Shown here one piece after another: positions 10,901 to 22,685 of a DNA stretch of 64,000 bases. Source of the stretch: Mesorhabditis belari (Eukaryota > Nematoda > Chromadorea > Rhabditida > Rhabditidae); NCBI GenBank assembly GCA_958450365.1, contig CAUEEP010000938.1, forward strand, positions 496,001-560,000, in the 5' to 3' direction. The notes under the pieces are model-generated. The model was not told the origin of the DNA. It was given only the letters and a program-made list of their open reading frames with translations, and searched no databases. The translations under genes and the position numbers were made by a program. The first letter of the stretch is position 1; the number at the start of each line of letters is the position of its first letter.

Positions 10901-13900
10901 CAATGCTTATAAATAACGAATGACTTAATACTGATTGCATGAGGATTAAATGACGTAAAACTGGAATTTCCATTGAGTACATTGGGCTTAGAACAGTCTG
11001 AACAAAAAAAAGATTTTAGCTAAAATCATAATAATGCCGTGTTGGGATTAGCAGCTTAGTAGTCGGCCAGTTTTCCATTCCATTTTCAGTGTGAAGAGAG
11101 AATCTCTAGCTATCCATACACACCATCCAGAGAAAGCAAAAGAGGACACACATAAGTTTTCTCCTTGAAGGGGGCGTGGTCATGTCTTTTTTCGGAATAA
11201 AAGTTTTCCAACACTCTTTTCCTCTTTTATGGGGTGCTGTTGGTAGAAAGAGAGGGTTTAGAACGGTGAAAAGGATTGAAATCAAGAGATGAAATGACAA
11301 GAAAGAAATGAATGAAAGAAAGAAAGAAATGAAAGAAAGAAAAGAAAGAAAGAAAAGAAAGAAAGAAAAGAAAGATATGTCTGCTTAAAAGGCATAAAAC
11401 AAAGAAAGGGATTGAAATGAGTAAAAGTAGAAGATAGCTTTTGATAAGGAGAAAGAAAGAAGAAAGAGAAAATGGGGGTCGGTGATGGGAGAGCCTTTTT
11501 TTCTTTTCTCTTTCTCTCTCTCCCCCAGATTTGCGCAAATTATGTTTTTGCTCATAAGTTTTTTATAAATAGATTTGTGTTGAAAGAGAATATAACCTTT
11601 GGCATGGTTTTGAAAGTGTGAAATATTGGCTTAATGAAATGATTTAGGCAAAAGAACCTACTCAACAAAGGACACAAGTGATCCCTTAAATGCCGAGATT
11701 GATGACGACATTTATATTGACACAAAGGTGAGTGTTTTTATTTCGGAATCAAGCGCTAAATCTAATGCTTTTTAGGAATTGTGTAAACGAATCGCTTACG
11801 AATTGAAACAACACTCGATCCCTCAAGCGATATTTGCTGAAAGGATACTTTGCAGGTATTTTTGCATTTTCTATTTTCTATGGGGGTGGGACAAATGCGA
11901 CCTTTTTTTGAGCACCTGGACATTTGCGCACCTTTTTTTTTTGCTGGAAAAGGCCTTAGGAAAGGTCGTAGAGCTTCAAAAATGTTTTCATAGAAGGGAA
12001 TCGTATGCGTAGATTCAGAATTTTGACAAATCAGACCTCGCTGACACGTCAAATTTAGGCTAAAAGGCAAAAACTGCGGAAAAGCGTTAAGTTGCGTAGT
12101 TTTTGCCTTTTAGCCTAAATTTGACGTGTCAGCGAGGTGATTCGTCAAAATTCTGAATCTACGCATACGATTCCCTTCTATGAAAACATTTTTGAAGCTC
12201 TACAACCTTTCCTAAGGCCTTTTCCAACAAAAAAGGTGCGCAAATGTCCAGGTGCGCAAAAAAGATAGCATTTGTCCCACCCCCATTTTCTATTTTCTAT
12301 TTTCTATTTGCAATTTTTGTTTTTTTAGAAGTCAAGGTACATTGTCCGATTTGCTGAGGAATCCAAAGCCATGGAACAAATTGAAAAGTGGACGAGAGAC
12401 ATTTCGTCGAATGTTCAACTGGGTTCGACAACCGGTTGCAGTGCGACTCGGCATTTTGGACATGTTCAATAAAGGTATGAAATTTAAAACTTCAAAAACT
12501 CTTTTGTTTTCATTTTGAATGAGCATTTTCGGGGTTTCTAAGTTTAAAACAAGTAATAAAATGTCGATTTGCGAGTCGACTCATAACGGAAAAGGGGGAG
12601 ACAACCGGTTATCGCATCGTTTTTTGAGAATGCCAAAAAGGGCGACCTCTTTACTCTTTTTTGAAGTTTTAACGTTTTAACTCAAAATGGGACGAGCGAA
12701 ATTTGGCAAATTCACTTGATTTGTGACATTTTCAAAGAAAATTCTATGAGAAACAAAAAGTTTTGAATATTTAACACATTCAGGACGGCCACCGGTGGTA
12801 CGTCGATTTAGCATTTTTTTTTGAGGCCGATTAGGCTCAAAATTTCCAATTAGGGGTTTTTGAGGATGAGGAATTCCATCCCGTTATTAGTTTTTAAAGA
12901 AAACTGCTCTATTTGTGGATATTTCATTCGGACAAAGCCGAAATTTGGTTTCGCTCTTTTTACTCTAATTACCCAAGTTTTAGAGAGTTTTGTGATGCCT
13001 GTATTGGCTCGGAAATTAAAGTTGCTCAAAAACTAATAACGGATTCAGATTCTCCATCCCAGAATGCTTTAGGTTACAAAATTTCAGGTCTACAGCTAAT
13101 ATAGATAGCTGTTAAGCCAAAAATGACGTTTTTTGTGAATGTGTTAAAGGGGAAATATGGACAATTCTTGGTGAAAAAGTAATACGAAATTTAAATTTAT
13201 CTAATAAAGACTTAGCAAAGCATTTCAGAGCTGGACGGAGAAAATGGAGCTGCCAAAATGGGAATGTCTCCGCCAACGCCCGCGCAAAACGTTCGTCATC
13301 ACACGAGAGCCAGAAATTCCGGTAAGCTTTACCAGCTCTAGTGGCTCATTTTATCAGATTCTCTAGGGCTTCCTGGGGATGGTGAACCGTCGAACAAGCG
13401 CCCAAGACTCGTTTTCACCGACATTCAGAAGAGAACGTTACAGGTGAGCTGAAGCTATCAATAAGTAGGTGTAAAACTGTTTTTTAGGCTATCTTCAAAG
13501 AGACTCAACGACCATCAAGAGAAATGCAGCAAACGATAGCCGAGCATTTGAGACTTGACCTTTCAACAGTGGCGAATTTCTTTATGAATGCGAGAAGAAG
13601 AAGTAGGATTGGACCCGGAAACGATGAGCCGGCTCCATATCAACAGGTACTTTTTGAATTATAAGTATAGAATGAGGCATATAGTGTTGCGCTTGATGCA
13701 TATTTTTGACTTTCTAAGACAATACATTAGTCTAAGCTGAAAAACAACAATTAATCATGAAATCTATGCGTAATTTTACATAGGATAGAAGAACCGTAAC
13801 ATTTTTTTAGTAACTTTGACAACCCTAGCCGAGTAGTACAAAAAAATGCTATGTGGCACGATGCTGAAAAAGAATTAAATTCGAGTTCCGGGTCTCTAAA

Positions 13901-15734
13901 AATCATCTTTTCCATCTTTTTCTCCATACGTTTTAGTTTTTACTATAAAAGTATAAAAGTAAATACGTTTTTAGAGTTAATTACTATAAAGTAGTGCTTT
14001 TTGAGCTCCATTATTGCTAACCAGTTATCTTGGTTAACAAAAATAGCATATTTTTGACAAATTTGATTTTTTCGAGAGCAGCAATCACGTTTAAGGTCTT
14101 ATATGAAAGGAATGAAGTTTTAAATTCTACACAGACTCATGAATCTAGTGGGAAAATGTCCTAGATTTTAAATATCTAAACGAAAAAAAATGTCAACTCT
14201 TGGTTTTTGAGAAAATCATCCTTTTGTAGGGCGCACTATAAATGCCGCATCCTTTAAAAATGCAAAAGCCATAAATGTACTAGAGATTTGATCCAGTAGA
14301 CACGCATCTCCAGAACCTTTTCATTAGTTTTTTTCAGGTGAGACCGATTACACCACCGCCGGACAGTCCTCCCCGAATATCACCCGCCGCTCCACGAAAT
14401 CGTCCTAACGCTCGGCAGCCGGCGAACATGTCCCTAATTGAGCAAACTGTAGGTTTAGTTGACTTCTTTGACTAGTTCTAGTATTTCATAAAATACTAAT
14501 AAGCCTAATAGTATAGTACTAATAATATAGTACCCTCAACTAATAGACATATATTTAGGTGAGTGGCGTAGCAGAGGAAGCGATTCAATACTCGAGGAAA
14601 CTAGATGAGGAGCTTGCTGCTTCCTCTTTACAACATATGCATCATTTGGGAGCTATCAGTTATAAAGTTTGTTGATTTAACAAAATTTTCAAAAAGCTTC
14701 TGTTTGCTTAAGGAGAATCTTGAAAAGCTTGGTCAACTAAATGGTGATGGTGGTGAAGACGGTGGAGTGATAGTTGACGGTGAAATTGAGGGGACAGCTG
14801 AAGAGGTGGAGTGCTTTAAAAATCAAGCGGTACACATTGTCAACCCAAGCTTTTCAGGTCGAAGCGGAAGAAGCGGTCGGGCAGCCAGACGCGGACACGC
14901 AACCTCCGGTTGTCACGTACACTGTGCCGGACACACCCGGTGATGAGTTGCCTCAAGTAAGGGAAACACATTTCAATAGTAGAATAAGAATCATTTTAGA
15001 CATCGCTTGCAGAAGCAACTCTTCTTGAAAAGGATGTAAAGGTCCGTTCAGTGAACTAAAGTCGGTGAATAAGTCTTTTCGTTTCTTTTCGTCCTTCCGT
15101 TGAAAAATAAGAAATTCACCAATTGAACTACGGTTTCTTTCATTAAAAAGGCCACTTATTTTTCTGCAAAATAACATTAAAACGGGTTTAAAATGTCTTA
15201 TGACTGGATTTTTTGGGTAGGGTGAAGTTTGGCAGTCAAAAAGTGCGGCTTGATAATGCGGTTTAGACACCTTAGCTGAGGAAACTTATCTTGGTGTCAA
15301 TAGATAAAAGATAGAGCACAAAAAGTTTGGTATATAGCCAAATTTTCACAGAAATTGATTCAGCCAATTTCTTCATAGAAGTTTTTGTAGATTTTTCGTC
15401 ATTATCGATTAATTGGTGACGAAAAACACGTTCTCACTCTCGAATTTGCTTGAAAGTGAACGAAAATTGACTTAAAAAGATGGGATATTGAACAATAAAC
15501 ACTTTTTAGAGAAAACCATAGGTTAATAGATGAATTTGTTCTTTTTCAACGTTAGCCATTTATTTTCAACGCAAGTATGAAAAGGAACGAAGACTTATTC
15601 ACCAATGAAATATTAAATTTAAGAAAAACATACGTGTTGTTTGAGGTATTGAAAGTATAAAAAAGCTACTGTTGAACTAGTCTTATTGTGCTTTTTTTCA
15701 GCAAGAACCCTCGGCAAAAGATGACGCCGAATAG
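7963..15734 (+). CDS. ceh-38: ONECUT homeobox transcription factor (CUT + homeodomain), 621 aa
   Basis: Twenty exons close exactly: 7963-8012, 8109-8241, 8518-8615, 8731-8824, 9046-9117, 9868-9960, 10060-10140, 10213-10303, 10557-10631, 11648-11727, 11776-11855, 12329-12474, 13229-13321, 13367-13443, 13488-13646, 14338-14448, 14559-14666, 14713-14805, 14858-14956, 15702-15734. The CUT domain is about residues 290-365 (ELCKRIAYELKQHSIPQ, then SQGTLSDLLRNPKPW). A ONECUT-class homeodomain follows at about 406-464 with the typical TVANFFMNARRRS recognition helix, where Phe48 and Met50 replace the usual Trp and Gln. The N-terminal half is Ser/Pro/Asn-rich and the C terminus acidic. It acts as a nuclear sequence-specific regulator. 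Introns carry several MITEs, one splitting the CUT domain. The symbol rests on adjacency to malt-1, which I recall for C. elegans F22D3; other worm ONECUT genes exist, so the exact paralogue is less sure than the family. Confidence 0.93.
8309..8380 (+). repeat. tRNA-like pseudogene in ceh-38 intron 2
   Basis: A good A box (TGGCCTATTGG) and a perfect B box (GGTTCGATTCC within a 5-bp T-arm GCAGG/CCTGC) are present, but the ends do not pair as an acceptor stem and no clean anticodon arm forms. It looks like a decayed tRNA or SINE head. Confidence 0.5.
10701..10895 (+). mobile_element. TA-flanked MITE filled with 14-bp satellite
   Basis: The element is flanked by TA on both sides, starts CCGTAAGCATTC and ends GAATGTTCACGG, so its tips are inverted repeats. 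The middle is a tandem array of a 14-bp unit, ATTCTAATAGAAGC, about nine copies, itself near-palindromic. It lies in the roughly 1-kb ceh-38 intron before the CUT exons and shares CCGT tips with the elements at 44840, 56075 and 60973. Confidence 0.65.
11305..11375 (+). repeat. GAAA-rich microsatellite
   Basis: Repeated GAAA/GAAAA units inside a ceh-38 intron. They create spurious long open frames on the minus strand rich in Phe and Leu. Confidence 0.8.
11882..12284. mobile_element. fold-back MITE, hAT-like, copy 1
   Basis: About 403 bases form a nearly perfect palindrome: the left half (GGGGGTGGGACAAATGCGAC onward) is the reverse complement of the right half (ending GTCCCACCCCC), meeting near 12090. 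It lies between the two exons encoding the CUT domain. A second copy at 62806-63145 has a clear 8-bp target duplication; here the flanks are a TTTTCTA microsatellite, so the duplication is blurred. No coding capacity. Confidence 0.85.
12771..13147. mobile_element. TTAA-flanked MITE, piggyBac-like
   Basis: The ends read TTAACACATTCA and, inverted, TGAATGTGTTAA, with TTAA at both borders as expected for piggyBac-type insertions. A second internal inverted pair (12881-12895 and 13032-13047, CCGTTATTAGTTTTT) supports a fold-back structure. It is in a ceh-38 intron. The inverted tip is short (12 bases), so confidence is moderate. Confidence 0.5.
13670..14254. mobile_element. possible MITE with imperfect inverted ends
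   Basis: Within a ceh-38 intron, the left edge (ATGAGGCATATAGTGTTGCGC) and the reverse complement of the right edge (ATGCGGCATTTATAGTGCGC) are similar over about 20 bases. I see no clear target duplication and no coding sequence. Confidence 0.35.
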
Positions 15735-17611
15735 ACGCGAGGGAAAACAGCTAGAAGATAGTCTTGTGAATCTCGCCAATGTCTCGCCTCTATCATCCAA
15801 TCGTTTCTTTTGAATTCCCCTCTATGAATTGACCAAATTCTCTTCAAATCAACTCAACTTTTGCCACATTTTGTCACTTCTATTTGTTTCCTCGCCTCCA
15901 AACCGTTTCCCCGATTTTCATTTCTCCCCCCACTTGCCATCATAGTCAGTTGAGTTTTGTCATTTCTGTGGAGATAATTGTTTCCCGATAGTTTTCTTTG
16001 GGCTTTTGAGGAGGAGAATTTTGAAAGGGAAACGATAAAAAAAGGAAAATTCCTCGAATTCCTCGAAAACCCGAGAATCTTCTCGCATTTGTGCCCAAAG
16101 TAATACACTAAAAATAGTTTTCGACTCTAGTTTGACTCGTCAGCAAGAAAAGGAAGCAAGAATTCCCGTCAATGAAGACACCAAAGTCCTTGTGATTCCC
16201 CGAATCCTCCTCAGCCACAAATGTGATGGTCGCAACATTGATTTTGAATTTTAAAAAACGTACTGTCTCTTTTGCCGGAATTTTCATATGCAAATTTGTG
16301 AACCCTAAGCTAGAAATCCTTATCAATATGCGACAATCACTATTTTGCTAAGACAAAATTTTCGAGAAGTCTTCGATTTGATCATTTGCATAAACTCTCG
16401 AAACTTTTGCTCTCTAAAAATTCCTCTCTGCCTCGAAAAGTCGGCCTCTAAGCGTTGTGTCACTATGTGAATAAGTTTACTTTTTCATTCGGAAATCATC
16501 ATTTTACTGTTTTCACAAAAATTACCGTATTAAACCGTGATTTTCCTTTATTTTTCCGCAGAAATATTGCCCTAATCCACTTTTCTTTTTGTGCTCGGCA
16601 GGATCCAACCACACACACGTTTTTTTTCTTTGGATTTTCTCTTGTACGTCAAAAATATTTCTTTTTTGTATGTAACTTGAAATCTAGTAATGAAAAATCG
16701 TTGACTTTCCTAATTCATTTAAATGTCCATTTAAATGTCCATTCAAATATCCACTTCCTTTCCTGAATATCTAATATGTTCTCTCTTGTGTATTGAAAAA
16801 TATGCAAATGCTATTGCATTTATATGATTTTTTTAAAAAATATGTGTTTTGTTTTTTTTCATTTTGTCCTTTCCCGTGGAAATTCTCTTTACAAAAGCTA
16901 TGAATTTTTTCGTGTCACGTCCTCTAATTTTTACGTTTCTTCACATTTTTTTTTCTTGTTTCGTGGATAGAGAATTGTGTTGCCTCAATATATGTAAGTA
17001 GAAATTGCAGAAAAACAAAAAGATTCTTAAAGAAACGAACATTTAGATTAGGCTGAACGGAAAGTAAAATCTTTTCGTTTCTTTTTCTGCACAGCCTAAT
17101 AGGAGTGGAACATTTGTACCTGGGATTTTTGATGATGGAAACATTGAGTCAACAGAGATAACACTCGAGACATGAGATTCGGGTTTTCGGCGTTTCCCGG
17201 CATTTCCCGGCACTTTGAATTGAGATTTTGAACATCAAATGTCTGACATCGATAGATTGATGTTTGAGACTAGTGATAGATTTGTTAGTTTAGCTAAATA
17301 TTTCCTCTAAAAAGCTCTCAATTTACTTGAAAAATGCTCAACTCATTCAGCATACCGAATTAATCGCTCAGTTTTTGATCTTTCCATTTCCTATCGTAAT
17401 CTTTCCGATATTTCCTATCGTTTAAACCATTCTATCCATTCTTTTTTGTTTCTTTTTATATCGTGAATTCTCAAATCAACTCAAAAGTAGACAAAGATTA
17501 CGATGGCTTTCCAAAAATTGACACGTTTTAGAGCGCACATCTTAAAAGGACAAACTACTCTTTCAAACTTTCAAAGCTACAGTACTGGACAATGAAATAT
17601 CATATGTGAAT

Positions 17612-17799
17612 AAACGATCGTCACTTTCGCGCGTCTCTAACTCCCTTGTCTTTGAGTTTAAATTATTAGTGTTAGACATTTTCTGCAAGCTCTTTGCATG
17701 GGCTACACAATGGTAATATTAATATTTAGAGATTTAGAGATATTAATATTTAGAGGTAAAGACAAGGAAGTTACAGACGCGCGAAAGTGACGATCGTTT
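17612..17799. mobile_element. fold-back hairpin element
   Basis: Left arm 17612-17655 and right arm 17755-17799 are inverted copies of about 43 bases sharing AAACGATCGTCACTTTCGCG, around a loop of roughly 100 bases. It looks like a small MITE; flanks show no clear duplication. Confidence 0.6.
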
Positions 17800-17859
17800 T
17801 TCAAATATTGATTGTCACCGAATTGATTGTCACAACTTTCATTGTGTAATGCAGCTAGT

Positions 17860-17978
17860 GCAGCTTTCGAACAGCTAGTACAGCCGGTAGTGCAGCTTTC
17901 GAACCAGCTAGCTTTCGAACTAGCTAGCTTTCGAACTTTCAAACTTTCAAACTTTCAAACTTTCAAACTTTCAAAGCT
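17860..17978 (+). repeat. tandem AACTTTCAA / CAGCTAG units
   Basis: CAGCTTTCGAAC-type units grade into at least five head-to-tail copies of a 9-bp unit AACTTTCAA, in intergenic sequence. Confidence 0.75.
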
Positions 17979-18534
17979 TCAAAGTTAAAGCAAGCCATCT
18001 TAAACGCGAATTGATTGTCACAACTTTATGCAAATGTATCCAAATTTTATTTTCAGCTTTATTCTTCAAAAAAAAATCACGCATAGCGTATATACAAATC
18101 GTTTGGAATCGAGGAGAGAAGAAAAAAGACATGAAAAGAGAAGAAAATTCGGGGCGAAATACGGAAAATGGTGAAAATACCAGTAACCGAGACTGAAGTC
18201 TCATAGAATTTAAAATTTCTTTTATTTGATCGTTTTTAAAAAGAAAAATACTTATAAGTACCTAAAATTTTGATCAAAAATCCTCCTGAAAGTTCATATT
18301 TTCCACAAAACCCACCAAAATCGTGGATTTTGTTGGGAAATACTTAGCAAAGGTTTAAAAAAAAAGAAAATTTCAAGAAAAGCAAAGAGTTTAATGGTTG
18401 GCAAAGAATTGTTCTTCCTAAAGGAAACTGAGTGCGTCGAGGAAATGGGGGAAAAGTTTGGTTTGAAAAGATTTCAACTGAAGTCATCAATAAAATCATT
18501 AATAAATCTTTAGAAATGGAGCTTTTTGTGTAAT

Positions 18535-20009
18535 TTATTTAAACCATCCCCATTTCTTCATTTCCTCCATCGATTTCTTCCACACTTCTTCCCAATTTTT
18601 CTTTTGATCGGCCGACACTCCACCCGCGCATTTCTCCATTGCCGCCAGGAAACCGTCGATCGTTTTCTTCAAAGCATTATTAGCTTTAAATTGCTTGACC
18701 AAGATTTTTTTGGCTACTTAGAAAACTACTTAGCAATGCTTACTATAATAATACTACTTAGCAATTCTTGCAATTAAGACTTGCTTAACGAGAATTAACG
18801 AGACAAATTGGTCGCGCAACTCCAGGCGCTTCATCTAGCCTCCACACTATCGGATTCCAATGAACTTTTTTTTAATTTAAAAGCCAAGATTTTAAGCTAT
18901 CTAATCATACCTATCACTTAGATTTTTCTTTTGAACAAGTGAGCTAAAAACCTTATCGAAACTTGACGAGATAACGAGATCGAGACTTAACGACTTAAGT
19001 CTCGATAACTTAACGACCTAAGTCTCGATAAGGCTTTTGACCCATTTTTTTTGAATGGAAACACTTATTCACTAATAGTTCTTCAATTCTATAGAAAAAA
19101 GGAATATTTCTCTCCAAAGATTCTCGCAAAGGTCTGCTAAATTCTCTGAAGAAAAAAAACTCACTCCCCACTCAGCAATCGGGAAGCTGTTATCCTCATA
19201 GATATTCTTGAAATCACCCAAACACGAGCGCAATTTCTTCTCGTCATCGATCGCGTCCGGCAATCTAAAGAAAGAAATTTGATTCGTTTTATGTGATAAT
19301 CTAGTTTTAAACTCACAAATTGTAAGTCTACTTCATGAAATTACATAAATGTCCAACTCCAGCCTTGCAACAAATTCTCAAACGTTTCCCCAACTAACCG
19401 GAAGAAGATTTGCATTTCTTGCATTCCTTGCATCATGAACTTTTGCGATTTGTGCAAACTGTCGGGGTCGAGATCCTCGGCATCGTAGTATTTCGCGAGC
19501 TCGGGATGTTTGGTGAAAAGTCTAAATAGAGTTTTTCGGAACCGGAGAATAAGTCGTTTTTAAGTGTTTTTTAGCTGTTTAAACAAAGAAAATTTAGATT
19601 TTCACTTGAAATTTCCATTTTTCGGGATTTACTATATATAAAAGAGCAGTGTCCGTCTGTATGGGGTTTTTCTCAGCCATTTTTGGGTCAAAAAACTGAA
19701 ATTTTTTCGAAAGTGGCACAGGGGGGTCGAACCCGGCTCGCTAGACACGCGCGCTCACGACTAGGCCCCGGCGACAACAAAACCCGGCCGGAAAAACCCG
19801 CAGTTAACCGGGTTTTACGACTGGTAGTTTCAATAAAAATCTAAAAGCCAAGTGGAAAAGATCTCTTCTTTTAGCTATTTTTTTGAACCTTAACAAAGAT
19901 TTTTCTCGAATTTTCTCCCAAAAACCGACTGTCGGAAATATTCAGCGGCATTGTCTCGTCCAAGTTTATACTTGGACGCGTGATCCTTCAACACTTGAGC
20001 GTTCACCAT
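18535..20009 (-). CDS. globin-like protein, 161 aa, without proximal histidine
   Basis: Four exons (19930-20009, 19399-19521, 19161-19264, 18535-18713) give a 161-residue globin-length protein. Helix landmarks are AAEYFRQLFTKHPELAKYY (helices B-C), KSQKFMMQGMQEM (helix E, Gln-rich at the distal site) and SADQKKNWEEVWKKSM (helix H), which resembles nematode globins such as GLB-1. No histidine occurs after residue 50, so the F8 heme-ligating His is absent; Asn88 of DFKNIYED sits about where it should be. That argues against ordinary oxygen binding unless an exon is missing. Intron 1 holds a tRNA-like repeat. The exon 3 donor and exon 4 acceptor are chosen for frame and are the weakest calls. 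It converges on ceh-38. Confidence 0.75.
19705..19860 (-). repeat. tRNA-derived SINE-like repeat in globin intron 1
   Basis: Read on the minus strand there is a B box GGTTCGACCCC preceded by GTCGCCGGGGCCTAGTCGTG. A stretch of about 33 bases around GGGTTTTGTTGTCGCCGGGG recurs at 23890-23925, which shows it is a dispersed repeat. GC-rich compared with its surroundings. Confidence 0.55.
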
Positions 20010-20129
20010 TTTGAATCTGTAAAAAAAGTTTTCTTTGGAATTTGATGACTTTGAAACATTCGATAAAAGATTTATGTGTTAAAGTAAAACCCCATAAAGA
20101 AAATGCCAAACACGTGGTGATTGGGGAGA

Positions 20130-20185
20130 TGCTGGTGGAGAGGTGGATGGATAGATAGATGGATAGAAGGATGGATAGATAGAGA
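20130..20185 (+). repeat. GATA/GGAT microsatellite
   Basis: Runs of GGATAGATAGAT upstream of the globin gene. Confidence 0.8.
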
Positions 20186-20590
20186 GATGAGAACGGGGAA
20201 AGGAATCGAGTATATTGAATTAAAGGAAATGAAAAGAGAACCGAGGAATTGAGGTATCTTTAGCCGATATATACAGCTTTAACTTCTCTAAATGCATCTT
20301 CTCTAAATTCTCTTTAACTTCTCTAAAATAATTTGAATAATAGAGAAAAAAGATCAACTGTCTGTTTTTGATGAGTTTAAGAAAGCGAGCAAGATCAGTG
20401 ATTTGACTATAGCCGATTTTATTCCAGTTTTGACTTGCTTCTGGCTTAATTTCATCTGGAAAGAAAAGCAAAAAGAAACAATAAAAACCTGGCCTGAATT
20501 TGGCTATTTGTTGAAATTTTGTTGAAAATTTTAGTAAGATTTCAAGTCAAAGAATGTAGAGTATAGCTGATGAATTGACACGCTTTCGGA

Positions 20591-20804
20591 GTATTTTCTC
20601 TAATAGTAGTGCACCCTAGCGAGCCGAGTTGATGACTATTTTACGGTTTCCAAGCTTTTCCAGAAGCTCAACACTCTAATCCCCCACAAGATCTCATCGC
20701 CAGCTACATTTTCCGACCCCACATCGATAGGTTCTGATAAGCGGTTCTCGAGATTTCGAGCAATTTAGGTGACGCTCAGGGTGCACCACTATTAGAGAAA
20801 ATAC
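20591..20804 (-). mobile_element. MITE with AGGGTGCAC inner ends (copy 1)
   Basis: Inverted tips read GTATTTTCTCTAATAGTAG on the left and TATTAGAGAAAATAC on the right, next to GTGCACCCT/AGGGTGCAC. The whole element is the reverse complement of the one at 60973-61190 at high identity. Noncoding. Confidence 0.8.
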
Positions 20805-21136
20805 GGTAATTTCATGGGCTCTATCTACATCTATCAAAGTTACTGTAGCTGGAAGCCCAAAATAAAGTGATTTAAAGTGATTATTTCTTGATCAATTACA
20901 GTATAATTGAATAAGTATTCATCTAAGTCTTTCTTAAGCTAAATACTTTTATTCCGACGCTTTGTAAGAAAGTACTTGGTTTTTATTTGATTTTTACTGG
21001 TTTTCTAAGGTTCCAGTGTCAAGTTCTGAAAGTTCTGAAGTTCATCAAAGATCTAGTAAACATTTACATTTAATAATGTAGTGCAAACAATACACAAAAG
21101 TCCAAAATGTAGGGAAAAATATATATGATAAAAAAG

Positions 21137-21218
21137 GACCAGCAATCCACCCGACAAGATTGAACCCTTGACCTCCCGACCAAGATACACCTCTCTTAAC
21201 CAGTCGGCCATGCCGGCT
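21137..21218 (-). repeat. tRNA-like pseudogene
   Basis: The minus strand shows TGGCCGACTGGTTAAGAG (A box of Ser/Leu-type tRNA) and GGTTCAATCTT (B box). There is no convincing acceptor stem. Probably a tRNA pseudogene or SINE head. Confidence 0.45.
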
Positions 21219-21810
21219 ACAAAGTAAAACACCAAGAAAAGGTTAAAATCTCAAGAAGAAAGTGCTAAAGATTTGGAAAAGATTCGAGAATGGGAAGGGG
21301 AAGAAAAGCGACTCATCAACCACGACTCCGCCCATTGAGGAGATCACAGAAGAGGAGAAAGACTGAGAAAGATTCAGAAAAGTCTTTTTATCCTCCATCC
21401 ACGAGATCACATCAATTTCCTTTTTCTTTATTTCATCGACCATGTGCTGCACTCAAAATCGACAAGTTGAGCAAAAGGGGAAAAGTTCATCGCTCGTCTC
21501 TTCTTTTCATCCATTGATGGCCCATTTTTTCTCTCCTTATCCCACAGCTCTTTACAGCGACAATAATTTGGAGGCTTTTTTTTCTAGGGTATTTTGTGTG
21601 CATGTTTTTTTTTGTTATATTAGCGGAGGAGAAGGGGATTTGGCCTTGCTTGCTGGCTTGGGGAAAGGTCAATCTTTTGAAAGCAATCAATTGAAAAGCA
21701 ATTGAAAACTTTATTTTATAAGGGTATTATAAGTATGCATATTACCCAGAAAAGAAAAATCGATGAAGCAACAGTAATTCTGTTTTATATTCGGAAAAGC
21801 TAGAGTAACC

Positions 21811-21940
21811 AAGCTAAGCCTAAGCCTAAGCCTAACCAAAACCCAAATAGACTTAGTGCTAGGCGCTAGCCGCTAGCCTTCGCACTAAGCCTAAGCCTAA
21901 GCCTAAGCCTATAAGCCTAAGCCTAAGCCTAAGCTAAACC
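21811..21940 (+). repeat. interstitial telomere-like array (GCCTAA)n
   Basis: Two blocks of AAGCCT/GCCTAA hexamers are interrupted by about 45 bases of unrelated sequence. The hexamer is the complement of the nematode telomere unit TTAGGC. Orientation is that of a left chromosome end. Confidence 0.85.
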
Positions 21941-22611
21941 AAAGCTCCGAGAAAGCTACAGTAGCCAGTAGTTACTATAACTTTTCCTATCGGTTAAAAG
22001 TGTAAAATAGAAATCACAGAGAGCTCAGAGAAGCATTTTCTACCGTATTTTGTTTTCTATTTTGCACCAACTTTGACAGAAACAACAAAAGACAGAAAAG
22101 ACGTGACAGAAAAGTTTCTGATGAAAAGAAAGCTGAACGAAGTGAACGAAAACTTAAACTTGATCAAGTACCGCGTGAAACTTATCCAATGATCAAAAAA
22201 AGTGAAATCATTTCCTCTCAAAAATAACTCATGATGTAAGAGTGTGTTCATTTCACAATGTCATACGGATGCTCGGCTTTCTTTCATTCTTTCATTCTTC
22301 AATTCATCTTCCATCTCCCCATTTTCTCTTCTCCGTTTTCCCTATCTGTGTGAAGAATGTTGAGGTGTGTCAGCTGTTGTTTGTGGAGAATTCGTTCTAA
22401 AAACCTGGCACAGCAATTGTGCGCTCATTTTTCAAGCGTTTCGAATTCGTGAAACCGAAAACGATGGAAAACAAAAGATACGTGAGTCGAGAAAATATCT
22501 TTTGGCTGAAAGCCAGCGATGAGGAAAGATTTGGGACTGAAAAACGAAAATTGTCCACTGAATACTAGCTGTTAACTAGCTGTTAACTAGCTGTTAAAAT
22601 AGCTATCTTAC

Positions 22612-22685
22612 CAATTTTAGGTTACATCTTATAAATTCTAAACAACTAGACATATTAGGTTGTTCGAATATAAACGAGCGTTTTA
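22612..22685 (+). repeat. 74-bp direct repeat, left copy
   Basis: Identical or nearly so to 23663-23736 in the same orientation. The inner part TTAGGTTGTTCGAATATAAA resembles mariner terminal repeats (TTAGGTTG start). The two copies bracket a kilobase of retroelement and transposase debris. Confidence 0.8.

Larger units (their letters stand above)
15735..18534. other. convergent intergenic region, ceh-38 / globin
   Basis: About 2.8 kb lie between the stops of two convergent genes. No exon with recognisable coding sequence was found on either strand. The first kilobase is T-rich and probably 3' untranslated sequence of ceh-38. The fold-back element at 17612-17799 and a short satellite at 17880-17975 occupy the right part. 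Confidence 0.5.

Noticed and set aside
12964..12984. SL1-like string TAATTACCCAAGTTT
   Set aside because: Fifteen bases match the nematode spliced leader core, but the flanks differ from SL1 and no SL RNA gene body, Sm site or 5S rRNA follows. Probably chance or part of the TTAA element.
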